A stretch of 5,511 nt of DNA, taken from NCBI GenBank assembly GCA_937884385.1, contig CALGCW010000188.1, forward strand, positions 1 to 5,511, read 5' to 3'. The stretch is from an uncultured Clostridia bacterium. Its GTDB lineage: Bacteria; Bacillota; Clostridia; Oscillospirales; CAG-272. Positions 1 through 5,511 of the stretch are shown piece by piece (the stretch's first letter is position 1; the number at the start of each line of letters is the position of its first letter). Below the pieces are notes generated by a model, which saw only the letters and a list, made by a program, of their open reading frames with translations, did no database searches and was not told where the DNA came from. A program made the translations under genes and the position numbers.

Positions 1-33
1 TGGGCGCGCCACTCAAACTTCAGCTTTGTGTTG

Positions 34-39
34 ATTATA
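34..39 (-). promoter_or_regulatory. isolated TATAAT hexamer
   Basis: A perfect -10 consensus on the minus strand (CGTATAATC), downstream of the operon end and directed towards sequence outside the window. No -35-like hexamer is found 16-18 bases upstream, where the hairpin element begins. It could serve a next minus-strand gene lying beyond base 1, but the support is one hexamer only. Confidence 0.2.
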
Positions 40-50
40 CGCGCGGCGTC

Positions 51-123
51 TTTTTTGGTTACTTTTTTCTCGAAAAAAGTGACACTTCCCAAGTAAAGTA
101 ACTCCCCGATAAATCAAAATTTG
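51..123 (+). repeat. left copy of inverted hairpin element
   Basis: Read on the plus strand, the order is TTTTTTGGTT, an 11-bp hairpin GTTACTTTTTT/AAAAAAGTGAC (58-83; one T-G pair) with a CTCG loop (69-72), then ACTTCC (84-89), eight bases, GTAACT (98-103), four bases, GATAAATC (108-115), two bases and AATTTG (118-123). It matches the minus-strand copy at 5321-5391 block by block. It lies just past the stop of the DUF4186 gene, so it is in the 3' end of the operon message in antisense orientation. It may help end or stabilise that message, although no T-run follows the hairpin. Confidence 0.7.
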
Positions 124-133
124 AAGTATAGTA

Positions 134-484
134 TTAGCGCTGTCTTTCGATCCACGTTGTAAGGAGATTTATGATCTTCTCCTGCTGAAGCTCATTAAGC
201 TCAACGCCGATCGGAACGTTATACCATTTATTAAGGCAACCGCGGCAGCAGCAGGCACAGGCGTGCATTGCCTTGAATACGGGATGCCCGTGCATAGGAG
301 TCTGCTTTCCATCATTTTTCGGAAATGCAGGCGCAAGCTTCATTTTAACAAAATCGCGAGTGTGGGAATGGATTGTCTCCATTCCCTTCTCGTTTATATA
401 TTCTTTATCCTTTTTTGAAAGCTTAAAGCTGCTTCTGAATTTTGAGCGATCGAGTCTTTCGAGCGCTTCGTCGACCGTTGCCAT
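134..484 (-). CDS. DUF4186 family protein, Cys-rich
   Basis: A 116-residue protein of the uncharacterised DUF4186 family; no function is established. The match rests on the family's ordered signatures: LDRSKFRSSFKL (residues 11-22), the KGMETIHSHTRDFV stretch (33-46), NDGKQTPMHGHPVF (57-70), and the CCRGCLNKW core (79-87), with a WIERQR tail. The length is that of a complete family member. Cysteines at 76, 78, 79, 80 and 83, beside His65, His67 and His74, could bind a metal, but that is inference; as I recall the family, the two extra cysteines at 76 and 78 are usually Thr or Ala. It is soluble, with no signal peptide or membrane segment. The ATG shares one base with the tex stop (TAATG) and has an AAGGGG ribosome site (493-498) 8 bases upstream, so it is the last gene of the operon and probably translationally coupled to tex. 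Confidence 0.88.
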   Translation of the reverse strand: MATVDEALERLDRSKFRSSFKLSKKDKEYINEKGMETIHSHTRDFVKMKLAPAFPKNDGKQTPMHGHPVFKAMHACACCCRGCLNKWYNVPIGVELNELQQEKIINLLTTWIERQR

Positions 485-2640
485 TAGTTGAGCCCCTTCA
501 TAGAAAGGGATATTCTCTTCTTTTTGAGGTCAACGGAAAGGACCTTCACCTTTACTACGTCACCAAGGGACACAACCTGTGAGGGATGCTTTACGTATTT
601 ATCGGAAAGCTCCGAAATATGAACGAGTCCGTCCTGGTGAACTCCGATATCTACGAAAACTCCAAAGTCGATAACGTTTCTTACGGTTCCCGTGAGTATC
701 ATTTCGGGTTTTAAGTCCTCCATACCCAAAATATCATCACGGAGCACGGGTGCCGGAAAGCTGTCACGTATATCTCTGCCGGGCTTTTCAAGCTCGGTAA
801 TGATGTCCATCAGCGTTGGTTCACCAATGCCGAACTCATCCGCAAGCTTCTTATAGCCGTACTGCTTTGCCTTTACTCTGAGCATCGAGAGCTTATTCGC
901 CTTAACGTCCTCTTGCGTATATTCGAACTTATTAAGAAGCTTCAGTGCCGCTTCGTATGACTCGGGGTGGACACCTGTGTTATCAAGAATGAACTTGGAA
1001 TCGGGCACGCGAAGGAAGCCTGCACACTGCTCGTATGCCTTTGCACCAATGCGAGGCACCTTAAGTATCTCGGCTCTCGTCTTGAATGCGCCGTTCTCTT
1101 CTCTGTATTTAACGATATTTTTTGCACTTGTGGAATTGATACCTGCGATATAAGAAAGAAGTGAGTAGGATGCCGTGTTGACGTCAACACCAACGCTGTT
1201 AACGCAGTCCTCAACAACACCCGTAAGTGCTTCGTCAAGGCGGGCAGGCTTCATATCGTGCTGATACTGACCTACACCGATGGACTTGGGATCGATCTTA
1301 ACAAGCTCTGCAAGAGGGTCCTGCAAGCGTCTTGCGATAGACACCGCACTTCTCTGCATCACGTCGAAATCGGGAAATTCGTCCGCAGCAAGCTTGGACG
1401 CGGAGTAAATGGATGCGCCCGCCTCGCTGATAACGATATATTTCGTATTGTAATCGACCTCCTTGAGAAGATCTGCAATAAATATCTCACTTTCCTTTGA
1501 GGCAGTACCGTTGCCGATCGCGATAACGTCGACCTTGTGCGCGCGGATCATACTCTTAACTACGCGCTTTGCCTCCTCGGTCCTCTGACGGGGCTTCGTG
1601 GGATATATAACACCCGTATCGATGACCTTACCCACGGGGTCAACAACCGCAAGCTTACAGCCGTTTACGTAACCGGGGTCAAAGCCAAGCACCACCTTGC
1701 CCTTGATGGGGGATTGCATCAAAAGATGCTTCAAGTTGTCAGAGAAAAGCACAATCGCTCCCTCGCACGCGTTGTCAAAGAGGTCATTGTAGATCTCCCT
1801 CTCAACACTGGGTGCGATAAGTCTGTCATATCCGTCGACAAGAGCCGCTTCAACGTATTGCTTAGCCTCGCTGTTGCCGGGCTCTATTATCTGATTGTAA
1901 AGGTAGTTGAGGATAAGATCCTTATCAACGGTGATCGCTACCTTCAAGAAGTCTTCCTTCTCACCGCGGTGGATGGCAAGAACTCTGTGTGAAGGTATCT
2001 TCTTAACGGCTTCGCTGTAATCGTAATACTGCGCGTATACAGAGTCCTCCTCAGTATTTGCCTTTGAAGTTATAAGACCGAACTGATGGGTGAGACGGCG
2101 GATCTCTTTTCTGTATTCCGCATTATCGGAGATACTCTCTGCGATGATATCGCAAGCACCCGCAAATGCCTGTTCCCTCGTCTCAACACCCTTTTCCGCG
2201 TCGATAAAGCCATCCGCAAGCTCTCCGAGCGAGCCTTCATAGGTCGGTCTCTGCTCAAGGATAAGAAGCGCAAGGGGCTCAAGTCCCTTTTCCTTAGCCA
2301 CGGACGCTCTCGTCTTTCTGTGAGGGCGGAAGGGGCGGTAGATATCGTCTATCTCGGTGATCGTCACCGCATTTTTGATCGCTTCTTCAATTTCGGGAGT
2401 AAGCTTATCCTGTGCGCGGATGAGCTCGGTCACCTCTTCTCGGCGCTTTTCTATATTACGAAGATAGTTGAGTCTTTCCTCAAATTTACGAAGTATCTCA
2501 TCGTCAAGCGAGCCCGTCACTTCCTTTCTGTAACGCGCTATAAAGGGGATAGTGTTGCCCTCGTCGATAAGCTCCACGGTCTTCTCAACCTGTGTAAGCG
2601 TGATGTTCAGTTCCTTTGCAAGTGTTTCAAAAATGTTCAT
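484..2640 (-). CDS. tex: Tex family RNA-binding transcription accessory protein
   Basis: A 718-residue full-length Tex (YhgF-type) protein, a cytoplasmic nucleic-acid-binding factor linked to transcription and RNA metabolism. The N-terminal Tex region carries IPFIARYRKEVTGSLDDE (31-48) and YRPFRPHRKTRASVAKEKGL (101-120). The YqgF/RNase H-like domain starts near 315 with GFDPGYVNGCKLAVVD (319-334) and includes AIGNGTASKESE (374-385). The highly conserved ARRLQDPLAELVKIDPKSIG (436-455) and VGQYQHD follow. Helix-hairpin-helix repeats occupy about 488-545 (VDVNTASYSLLSYIAG, then GAKAYEQCAGFLRV). A C-terminal S1 domain spans about 644-714 (GTVRNVIDFGVFVDIGVHQDG to KKKRISLSMK). All expected domains are present and uninterrupted. 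The ATG overlaps the rsuA stop by 4 bases (ATGA) and has GGAG (2649-2652) 8 bases upstream, supporting this start. Whether it is a nuclease or only binds RNA cannot be told from sequence. Confidence 0.97.
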   Translation of the reverse strand: MNIFETLAKELNITLTQVEKTVELIDEGNTIPFIARYRKEVTGSLDDEILRKFEERLNYLRNIEKRREEVTELIRAQDKLTPEIEEAIKNAVTITEIDDIYRPFRPHRKTRASVAKEKGLEPLALLILEQRPTYEGSLGELADGFIDAEKGVETREQAFAGACDIIAESISDNAEYRKEIRRLTHQFGLITSKANTEEDSVYAQYYDYSEAVKKIPSHRVLAIHRGEKEDFLKVAITVDKDLILNYLYNQIIEPGNSEAKQYVEAALVDGYDRLIAPSVEREIYNDLFDNACEGAIVLFSDNLKHLLMQSPIKGKVVLGFDPGYVNGCKLAVVDPVGKVIDTGVIYPTKPRQRTEEAKRVVKSMIRAHKVDVIAIGNGTASKESEIFIADLLKEVDYNTKYIVISEAGASIYSASKLAADEFPDFDVMQRSAVSIARRLQDPLAELVKIDPKSIGVGQYQHDMKPARLDEALTGVVEDCVNSVGVDVNTASYSLLSYIAGINSTSAKNIVKYREENGAFKTRAEILKVPRIGAKAYEQCAGFLRVPDSKFILDNTGVHPESYEAALKLLNKFEYTQEDVKANKLSMLRVKAKQYGYKKLADEFGIGEPTLMDIITELEKPGRDIRDSFPAPVLRDDILGMEDLKPEMILTGTVRNVIDFGVFVDIGVHQDGLVHISELSDKYVKHPSQVVSLGDVVKVKVLSVDLKKKRISLSMKGLN

Positions 2641-3344
2641 TTGTGTTTCTCCAATTTCTCTATTTCTTCATCCGTCAAAAATCTCCACTGTCCTCGCGCA
2701 AGTCCTTTATCAAGCACGAGAGGTCCAAAGGTGACTCTTTCAAGATACGTTATCTTATTATTGACCGCCTCAAGCATTCGCTTGATCTGGTGATATTTGC
2801 CCTCAACGAGCGTTATATATCCCGATCTTTTGTCCGGGTCAAGCTCTATTTCGGAAGGCTTTGTCACATAGCCGTCCTCAAGCGTTGCCCCCCCTTCAAG
2901 ATAGTCGATATCATTATCCGTCAAGGGAAATTTAGACTCAAATCGGTATTTTTTCTTAACGTGATGCTTTGGCGATAGTAATCGGTGAGCAAGGTCACCG
3001 TCATCAGTGAGCATCACAAGTCCAAGCGTGTGCTTGTCGAGCCTTCCGCAAGGAAAAAGGTTCAGCTTTTGCAGCTCCTCGGGCAAAAGGTCGATAACGG
3101 TCTTGTCGCGTCCGTCCTCTGTCGCGCTCACCACACCGTCGGGCTTATTCATTAAGATATAGGTATATTTTCTGTATTCAATTTTCCGTCCGCAATACGT
3201 GATCTCGTCTTTTTCGGGGTCGATGTGGACGTCCGCTTTTTTGACGGGCGCGCCGTTGACCAAAATGAGTCCCCCACGAGCCGCCTTTGAGCTTTCAGTT
3301 CGACTTGCAATCCCCATATTGCTCAAAAATTTATCTATTCGCAT
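2637..3344 (-). CDS. rsuA: RsuA-type ribosomal RNA pseudouridine synthase
   Basis: A 235-residue pseudouridine synthase of the RsuA/RluB/E/F group, which isomerises a uridine in rRNA; RsuA proper modifies U516 of 16S rRNA (E. coli numbering). An N-terminal S4 RNA-binding domain (about 1-58, MRIDKFLSNMGIASRTES, then GLILVNGAPVKKAD) is followed by the catalytic domain. The active-site loop is FPCGRLDKHTLGLVMLTDDG (97-116), with Asp103 as the expected catalytic aspartate. The C-terminal signature EGKYHQIKRMLEAVNN (181-196) and the ending WRFLTDEEIEKLE fit RsuA best, as does the length (E. coli RsuA is about 231 residues). RluB, E or F specificity cannot be excluded. The ATG overlaps the asparaginase stop by one base (TGATG). 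A GGGAG site (3355-3359) lies 10 bases upstream, inside the asparaginase gene. The stop overlaps the tex start by 4 bases. Confidence 0.94.
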   Translation of the reverse strand: MRIDKFLSNMGIASRTESSKAARGGLILVNGAPVKKADVHIDPEKDEITYCGRKIEYRKYTYILMNKPDGVVSATEDGRDKTVIDLLPEELQKLNLFPCGRLDKHTLGLVMLTDDGDLAHRLLSPKHHVKKKYRFESKFPLTDNDIDYLEGGATLEDGYVTKPSEIELDPDKRSGYITLVEGKYHQIKRMLEAVNNKITYLERVTFGPLVLDKGLARGQWRFLTDEEIEKLEKHK

Positions 3345-4357
3345 CAGCTCAACTCTCCCGCGATATTTTTCTCCATTAAAATCTTGATTTCTTCTTTTGA
3401 GATCTCCAAGCTAAAGAGATGGTAAAGCTTTGCAACTGCCGCTTCTGTCGTCATATCCTTGCCGCTTACCGCGCCTGCGCTTTTAAGCGACGAGCTTGTT
3501 TCGTATGCGCCAAGAGTTACAGTTCCCACAGGGCACTGCGAGCAAACGGTGATAACACTACCCGAGGCAAATGCTTTTTTGATGATCGGCAAAAGCTCAC
3601 CGCCGCCACCCGGAATATTTCCCGCACCAAAGGTCTCAAGCACGATACCGTTGAGCTTTTCGGTCATTATCTCCTCAAAAAGACCAAACTGTATGCCGGG
3701 AAAGACCTTAAGGACGCCAATAGGCACCTCGTGGAAGGGCAAATATTCAAGCTTTGTATCGCCCTTGCGCTTAAGGATAGCATCTTTATTGTACTTTATC
3801 TCAATTCCCACCTCTGCAAGAAGCGGATAATTGGGCGATTTGAAGGCAACCAGACCGTCAGCACTCATCTTCATTGCACGATTTCCGCGAAGAAGCCTGC
3901 CGCTGAAGTAGAGACACACCTCGTTAGCCACTCCCTCACTTGCGATAATAACGCTTGTGATTAGGTTGTCGCGTCCGTCGCTTCGCACCTCGGAAAGAGG
4001 TATCTGCGAGCCTGTAAGAATTACGGGCTTGTCAAGGCCGCGAAGAATAAATGAAAGTGCCGATGCGGTATATGCCATCGTATCCGTGCCGTGGAGCACT
4101 ACAAAACCGCAGTATTTATTATAATTATCATAAATAACACGCGCTATCTCGTTCCATTCCTTGAGCGTCATATTCGACGAGTCAAGAAGCGGATGCATCT
4201 CGTAAAGCTCCCACGCGGGAAACTCGGGGCGCATAAGGTCGGGTATGGATTTCAGCTCACTTTCAAGGAAGTCGGGCGCGGGCTTGTAGCCGCTTTCCGT
4301 GCGCTTCATACCGATCGTTCCGCCGGTATATATTATTAAAACCTTTTTATTTTTCAT
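3344..4357 (-). CDS. ansA: type I (cytoplasmic) L-asparaginase
   Basis: A 337-residue asparaginase that hydrolyses L-asparagine to aspartate and ammonia. Both catalytic triad regions are intact: YTGGTIGM (10-17, nucleophile Thr14) and VLHGTDTMAYTASALSF (87-103, Thr91 and Asp92), plus Lys163 in GNRAMKMSADG. Substrate-pocket motif LLDSSNM (57-63) and TGSQIP (115-120) are also present. There is no signal peptide, and the length equals E. coli AnsA (338), pointing to the cytoplasmic type I enzyme. The reading frame is open to a GTG at 4378 that overlaps the upstream stop (GTGA). I chose the ATG at 4357 because AAAGGAG lies just upstream of it and because it starts exactly where family proteins do (MKNKKVLIIYTGGTIG). 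It sits 17 bases after the phosphotransferase gene and overlaps rsuA by one base. Some family members also act on glutamine, which sequence alone does not settle. Confidence 0.96.
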   Translation of the reverse strand: MKNKKVLIIYTGGTIGMKRTESGYKPAPDFLESELKSIPDLMRPEFPAWELYEMHPLLDSSNMTLKEWNEIARVIYDNYNKYCGFVVLHGTDTMAYTASALSFILRGLDKPVILTGSQIPLSEVRSDGRDNLITSVIIASEGVANEVCLYFSGRLLRGNRAMKMSADGLVAFKSPNYPLLAEVGIEIKYNKDAILKRKGDTKLEYLPFHEVPIGVLKVFPGIQFGLFEEIMTEKLNGIVLETFGAGNIPGGGGELLPIIKKAFASGSVITVCSQCPVGTVTLGAYETSSSLKSAGAVSGKDMTTEAAVAKLYHLFSLEISKEEIKILMEKNIAGELS

Positions 4358-4360
4358 AAA

Positions 4361-4369
4361 TTCTCCTTT
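4361..4369 (-). promoter_or_regulatory. ribosome binding site of ansA
   Basis: The minus strand reads AAAGGAGAA here, with GGAG (4363-4366) 5 bases before the ATG at 4357. It is the main reason to prefer that ATG over the in-frame GTG at 4378, which has no comparable site at the right distance. Confidence 0.8.
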
Positions 4370-4374
4370 GAGAA

Positions 4375-5289
4375 TCACATATATTTTTTCTTTAGTCCCG
4401 CATCATACCACTTAGGAACAACAGAATTGAACTTGTCATAATTCTCAAATGCTCTGTGGCATCGCTCGACCATTCCGTCAACGTCCTTCTGACCGAATTT
4501 CTCTGCCCATTTGATTGAAAAGAGTGCCGCGTGAGCGCAATATACAGCAAGCGCGCCCCAAAAATCCATTGGTATTTCGCCGTCAAAATAAGCGTCGATC
4601 TGTCCGACAGAATAAGGAACACTCACTTCAATGCCAAAGCTCTCAAGCTTGTAAAATTCTTCATAAGGATCGCCAACCTCCCAACGGTTAAAATCGATAA
4701 CGCCGATCTCGCCGTTAGGCATATAAATGAGATTACCCGGGTGGAAATCACCGTGCTGATAAACGGGTGCTTCCTTCCAGATGAGGTCGATATTTTCCCT
4801 TACGTATTTAATTGCGACCTCGTCGCCCTCAACTCGAAGATCGGGCGTATCAACGTATTTTTGCAATTGCCAAAGCTTTCTTGGCTTTTTAGTTTCTGTG
4901 GGAGTGTCGCACTCATCAAGGGGAATAGAGTGTATAAGTCTTAATATCTCCCCCGCCTTTCTGCCAAGAAGATATTGCTCCTTTTCCGAAAGAGCCGGCA
5001 GTGCTTCTTCAAGGTCTCTGCCCTCAACAAAGGTAAGTAGCATATAGCAGCTATTTCCCCCGTTGCAAATACCGAAATCCAGCGGCTGCGACATCTCAAA
5101 GCCGAGCTTTGAATATTTCTGCACTATCTCAAACTCTTTTTTCTTATATTCATAAGCGGAAATATCTGAAATTCTGAGAAGGAGAGTCTGTCCGTCAGCG
5201 GTTTCAATTTTATACTTTTCGTCACTCGACCAGCCCTTTGAGATCTTCTCGCAGGTGAGCCAAGATGAGCTGTTTTTTATGTCGAACAT
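4375..5289 (-). CDS. APH-family phosphotransferase (substrate unknown)
   Basis: A 304-residue kinase-fold protein of the aminoglycoside phosphotransferase/choline kinase superfamily, which transfers phosphate from ATP to a small-molecule hydroxyl. The glycine-loop region is ISKGWSSDEKYKIE (16-29), followed by LLLRISDISAYE (36-47), where the usual ATP-binding Lys position appears to be Arg39. The hinge is around MLLTFVEGRDL (83-93). The catalytic loop is VYQHGDFHPGNLIY (176-189), with Asp181 as the expected base and Asn186. The metal-binding motif is GVIDFNRWEVGDPYEEFYK (196-214), with Asp199. There is no signal peptide or membrane segment. It is complete and leads the operon, 17 bases before ansA. 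The name does not imply antibiotic resistance: chromosomal members like this, beside housekeeping genes, commonly have unknown metabolic substrates. The ATG is backed by a strong AGGAGG. Confidence 0.9.
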   Translation of the reverse strand: MFDIKNSSSWLTCEKISKGWSSDEKYKIETADGQTLLLRISDISAYEYKKKEFEIVQKYSKLGFEMSQPLDFGICNGGNSCYMLLTFVEGRDLEEALPALSEKEQYLLGRKAGEILRLIHSIPLDECDTPTETKKPRKLWQLQKYVDTPDLRVEGDEVAIKYVRENIDLIWKEAPVYQHGDFHPGNLIYMPNGEIGVIDFNRWEVGDPYEEFYKLESFGIEVSVPYSVGQIDAYFDGEIPMDFWGALAVYCAHAALFSIKWAEKFGQKDVDGMVERCHRAFENYDKFNSVVPKWYDAGLKKKYM

Positions 5290-5293
5290 ACTT

Positions 5294-5299
5294 CCTCCT
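5294..5299 (-). promoter_or_regulatory. ribosome binding site of the phosphotransferase gene
   Basis: A full consensus AGGAGG on the minus strand, 4 bases before the ATG at 5289. It is the strongest ribosome site in the window and fits the first gene of an operon. It fixes this start. Confidence 0.8.
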
Positions 5300-5314
5300 A
5301 TGAAAATTTGAACA

Positions 5315-5320
5315 GTTATA
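5315..5320 (-). promoter_or_regulatory. possible -10 hexamer for the operon
   Basis: TATAAC on the minus strand, preceded by TTTG and about 26 bases from the start codon at 5289. No convincing -35 lies 16-18 bases upstream. If it is used, the message would start near 5308 with a very short leader, and the hairpin element at 5321-5391 would lie in the promoter region rather than in the message. The true promoter could equally lie beyond the repeats or outside the window. Confidence 0.25.
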
Positions 5321-5391
5321 CAAATTGGGATTTATCGCGCAGAAGTTACAAAAAGAAGGATGTGTTCTTTTTCGAGAAAAAGAACCAAAAA
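5321..5391 (-). repeat. right copy of inverted hairpin element
   Basis: Read on the minus strand, this copy has TTTTTGGTT (5391-5383), a perfect 9-bp hairpin GTTCTTTTT/AAAAAGAAC (5364-5385) with a CTCG loop (5373-5376), then ACATCC, eight bases, GTAACT, seven bases, GATAAATC, two bases and AATTTG. The same blocks in the same order occur on the plus strand at 51-123, so it is a diverged inverted copy. It occupies most of the space between the palindrome and the phosphotransferase start. The hairpin has no T-run after it, so it is not a standard intrinsic terminator. It is probably a genome-dispersed intergenic repeat; its function is unknown. Confidence 0.7.
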
Positions 5392-5425
5392 GCTTTTGTC
5401 GCTTGGGTTTGCGGGGATTTTGCGC

Positions 5426-5463
5426 AAATTTTCGATAAAATGCGAGCATTTTATCGAAAATTT
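5426..5463. repeat. 38-base near-perfect palindrome (18-bp arms)
   Basis: Arms 5426-5443 and 5446-5463 are exact reverse complements around a 2-base centre (GA on the plus strand). As RNA from the minus strand it would fold as a 17-bp stem with a CUCG loop. Neither strand has a T-run directly after the stem, so a simple intrinsic terminator is unlikely. Candidates are a palindromic repeat belonging to the same composite element as 5321-5391, a protein-binding site, or a bidirectional processing hairpin. Confidence 0.85.
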
Positions 5464-5511
5464 ACTACTGTTGAACGAAGCCGTTTATTCAACTTTCGGC
5501 TACGTGCAATA

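Noticed and set aside
3..10. GGCGCGCC palindrome at the left edge
   Set aside because: A lone 8-base GC palindrome with a similar string inside rsuA (about 3247-3254). Nothing else supports a functional site.
942..1238. 98-codon minus-strand frame inside tex
   Set aside because: It is out of frame within the conserved HhH region of tex, with low-complexity composition and no ribosome site.
2086..2793. 235-codon plus-strand open frame opposite tex/rsuA
   Set aside because: It lies antisense to two well-identified genes, spans their junction and shows no recognisable domain. The same applies to the other plus-strand frames (for example 1537-1992 and 3419-3964), which are shadows of codon bias.
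4375..5289. Antibiotic-resistance aminoglycoside phosphotransferase
   Set aside because: Only superfamily motifs are present. There is no mobile context, and the gene leads an operon of chromosomal housekeeping genes, so a resistance role is not supported.
51..5391. The flanking inverted copies as terminal repeats of a transposon carrying the operon
   Set aside because: The copies are diverged, no target-site duplication or transposase is visible, and the cargo is housekeeping genes. Independent copies of a dispersed repeat are simpler.
5222..5449. 75-codon minus-strand open frame starting inside the palindrome, rich in Arg and Lys
   Set aside because: It is made largely of the palindrome and hairpin repeat read in frame, overlaps the start of the phosphotransferase in another frame, and has no ribosome site. 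It is likely a repeat-derived artefact of the kind often annotated as a small hypothetical protein.
5438..5475. Possible minus-strand promoter, TTCAAC with TAAAAT 16 bases downstream
   Set aside because: The -35 matches only three of six consensus bases, and the -10 is part of the palindrome arm, where TAAAAT occurs in both orientations, so the match is expected from the repeat itself.
5470..5501. Small inverted repeats GTTGAA/TTCAAC and AGCCG/CGGCT near the right end
   Set aside because: The arms are only 5-6 bp with loops of 12-13 bases, the two are interlocked and neither has a T-run. This is too weak to call a terminator or operator.

Overview
The window is a compact, single-strand block of ordinary bacterial genes. 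Five genes all lie on the minus strand and fill about 134-5289 with almost no spacing. Reading 5' to 3' in the direction of transcription they are: an APH-family (aminoglycoside/choline-kinase fold) phosphotransferase, a cytoplasmic type I L-asparaginase, an RsuA-type 16S rRNA pseudouridine synthase, the RNA-binding protein Tex (YqgF/HhH/S1), and a small Cys-rich DUF4186 protein. The purine-rich Shine-Dalgarno sites, moderate base composition, gene families and short hairpin repeats between genes suggest an anaerobic Firmicute, most likely an uncultured gut Clostridia. That placement is an inference from style, since no taxonomic marker is present.

The genes are packed as one operon. The phosphotransferase stop is 17 bases from the asparaginase start. 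The next three junctions overlap by 1, 4 and 1 bases (TGATG, ATGA, TAATG), so translation is probably coupled down the message. Two products, RsuA and Tex, act on ribosomal RNA or on transcription/translation. The asparaginase and the phosphotransferase are metabolic, so the grouping reads as a general housekeeping operon rather than one pathway.

The non-coding flanks hold the most unusual structure. At 51-123 (read on +) and 5321-5391 (read on -) sit two diverged copies of the same roughly 70-base element in inverted orientation, one at each end of the operon. Each has a hairpin with a CTCG loop, followed by the same ordered blocks at nearly the same spacing. Next to the right copy, at 5426-5463, is an almost perfect 38-base palindrome whose minus-strand loop is again CTCG. 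These look like dispersed intergenic (REP/MITE-like) elements. No transposase, CRISPR array, tRNA or rRNA was seen. The two non-coding stretches (1-133 and 5290-5511) are otherwise short and hold only weak promoter-like hexamers.
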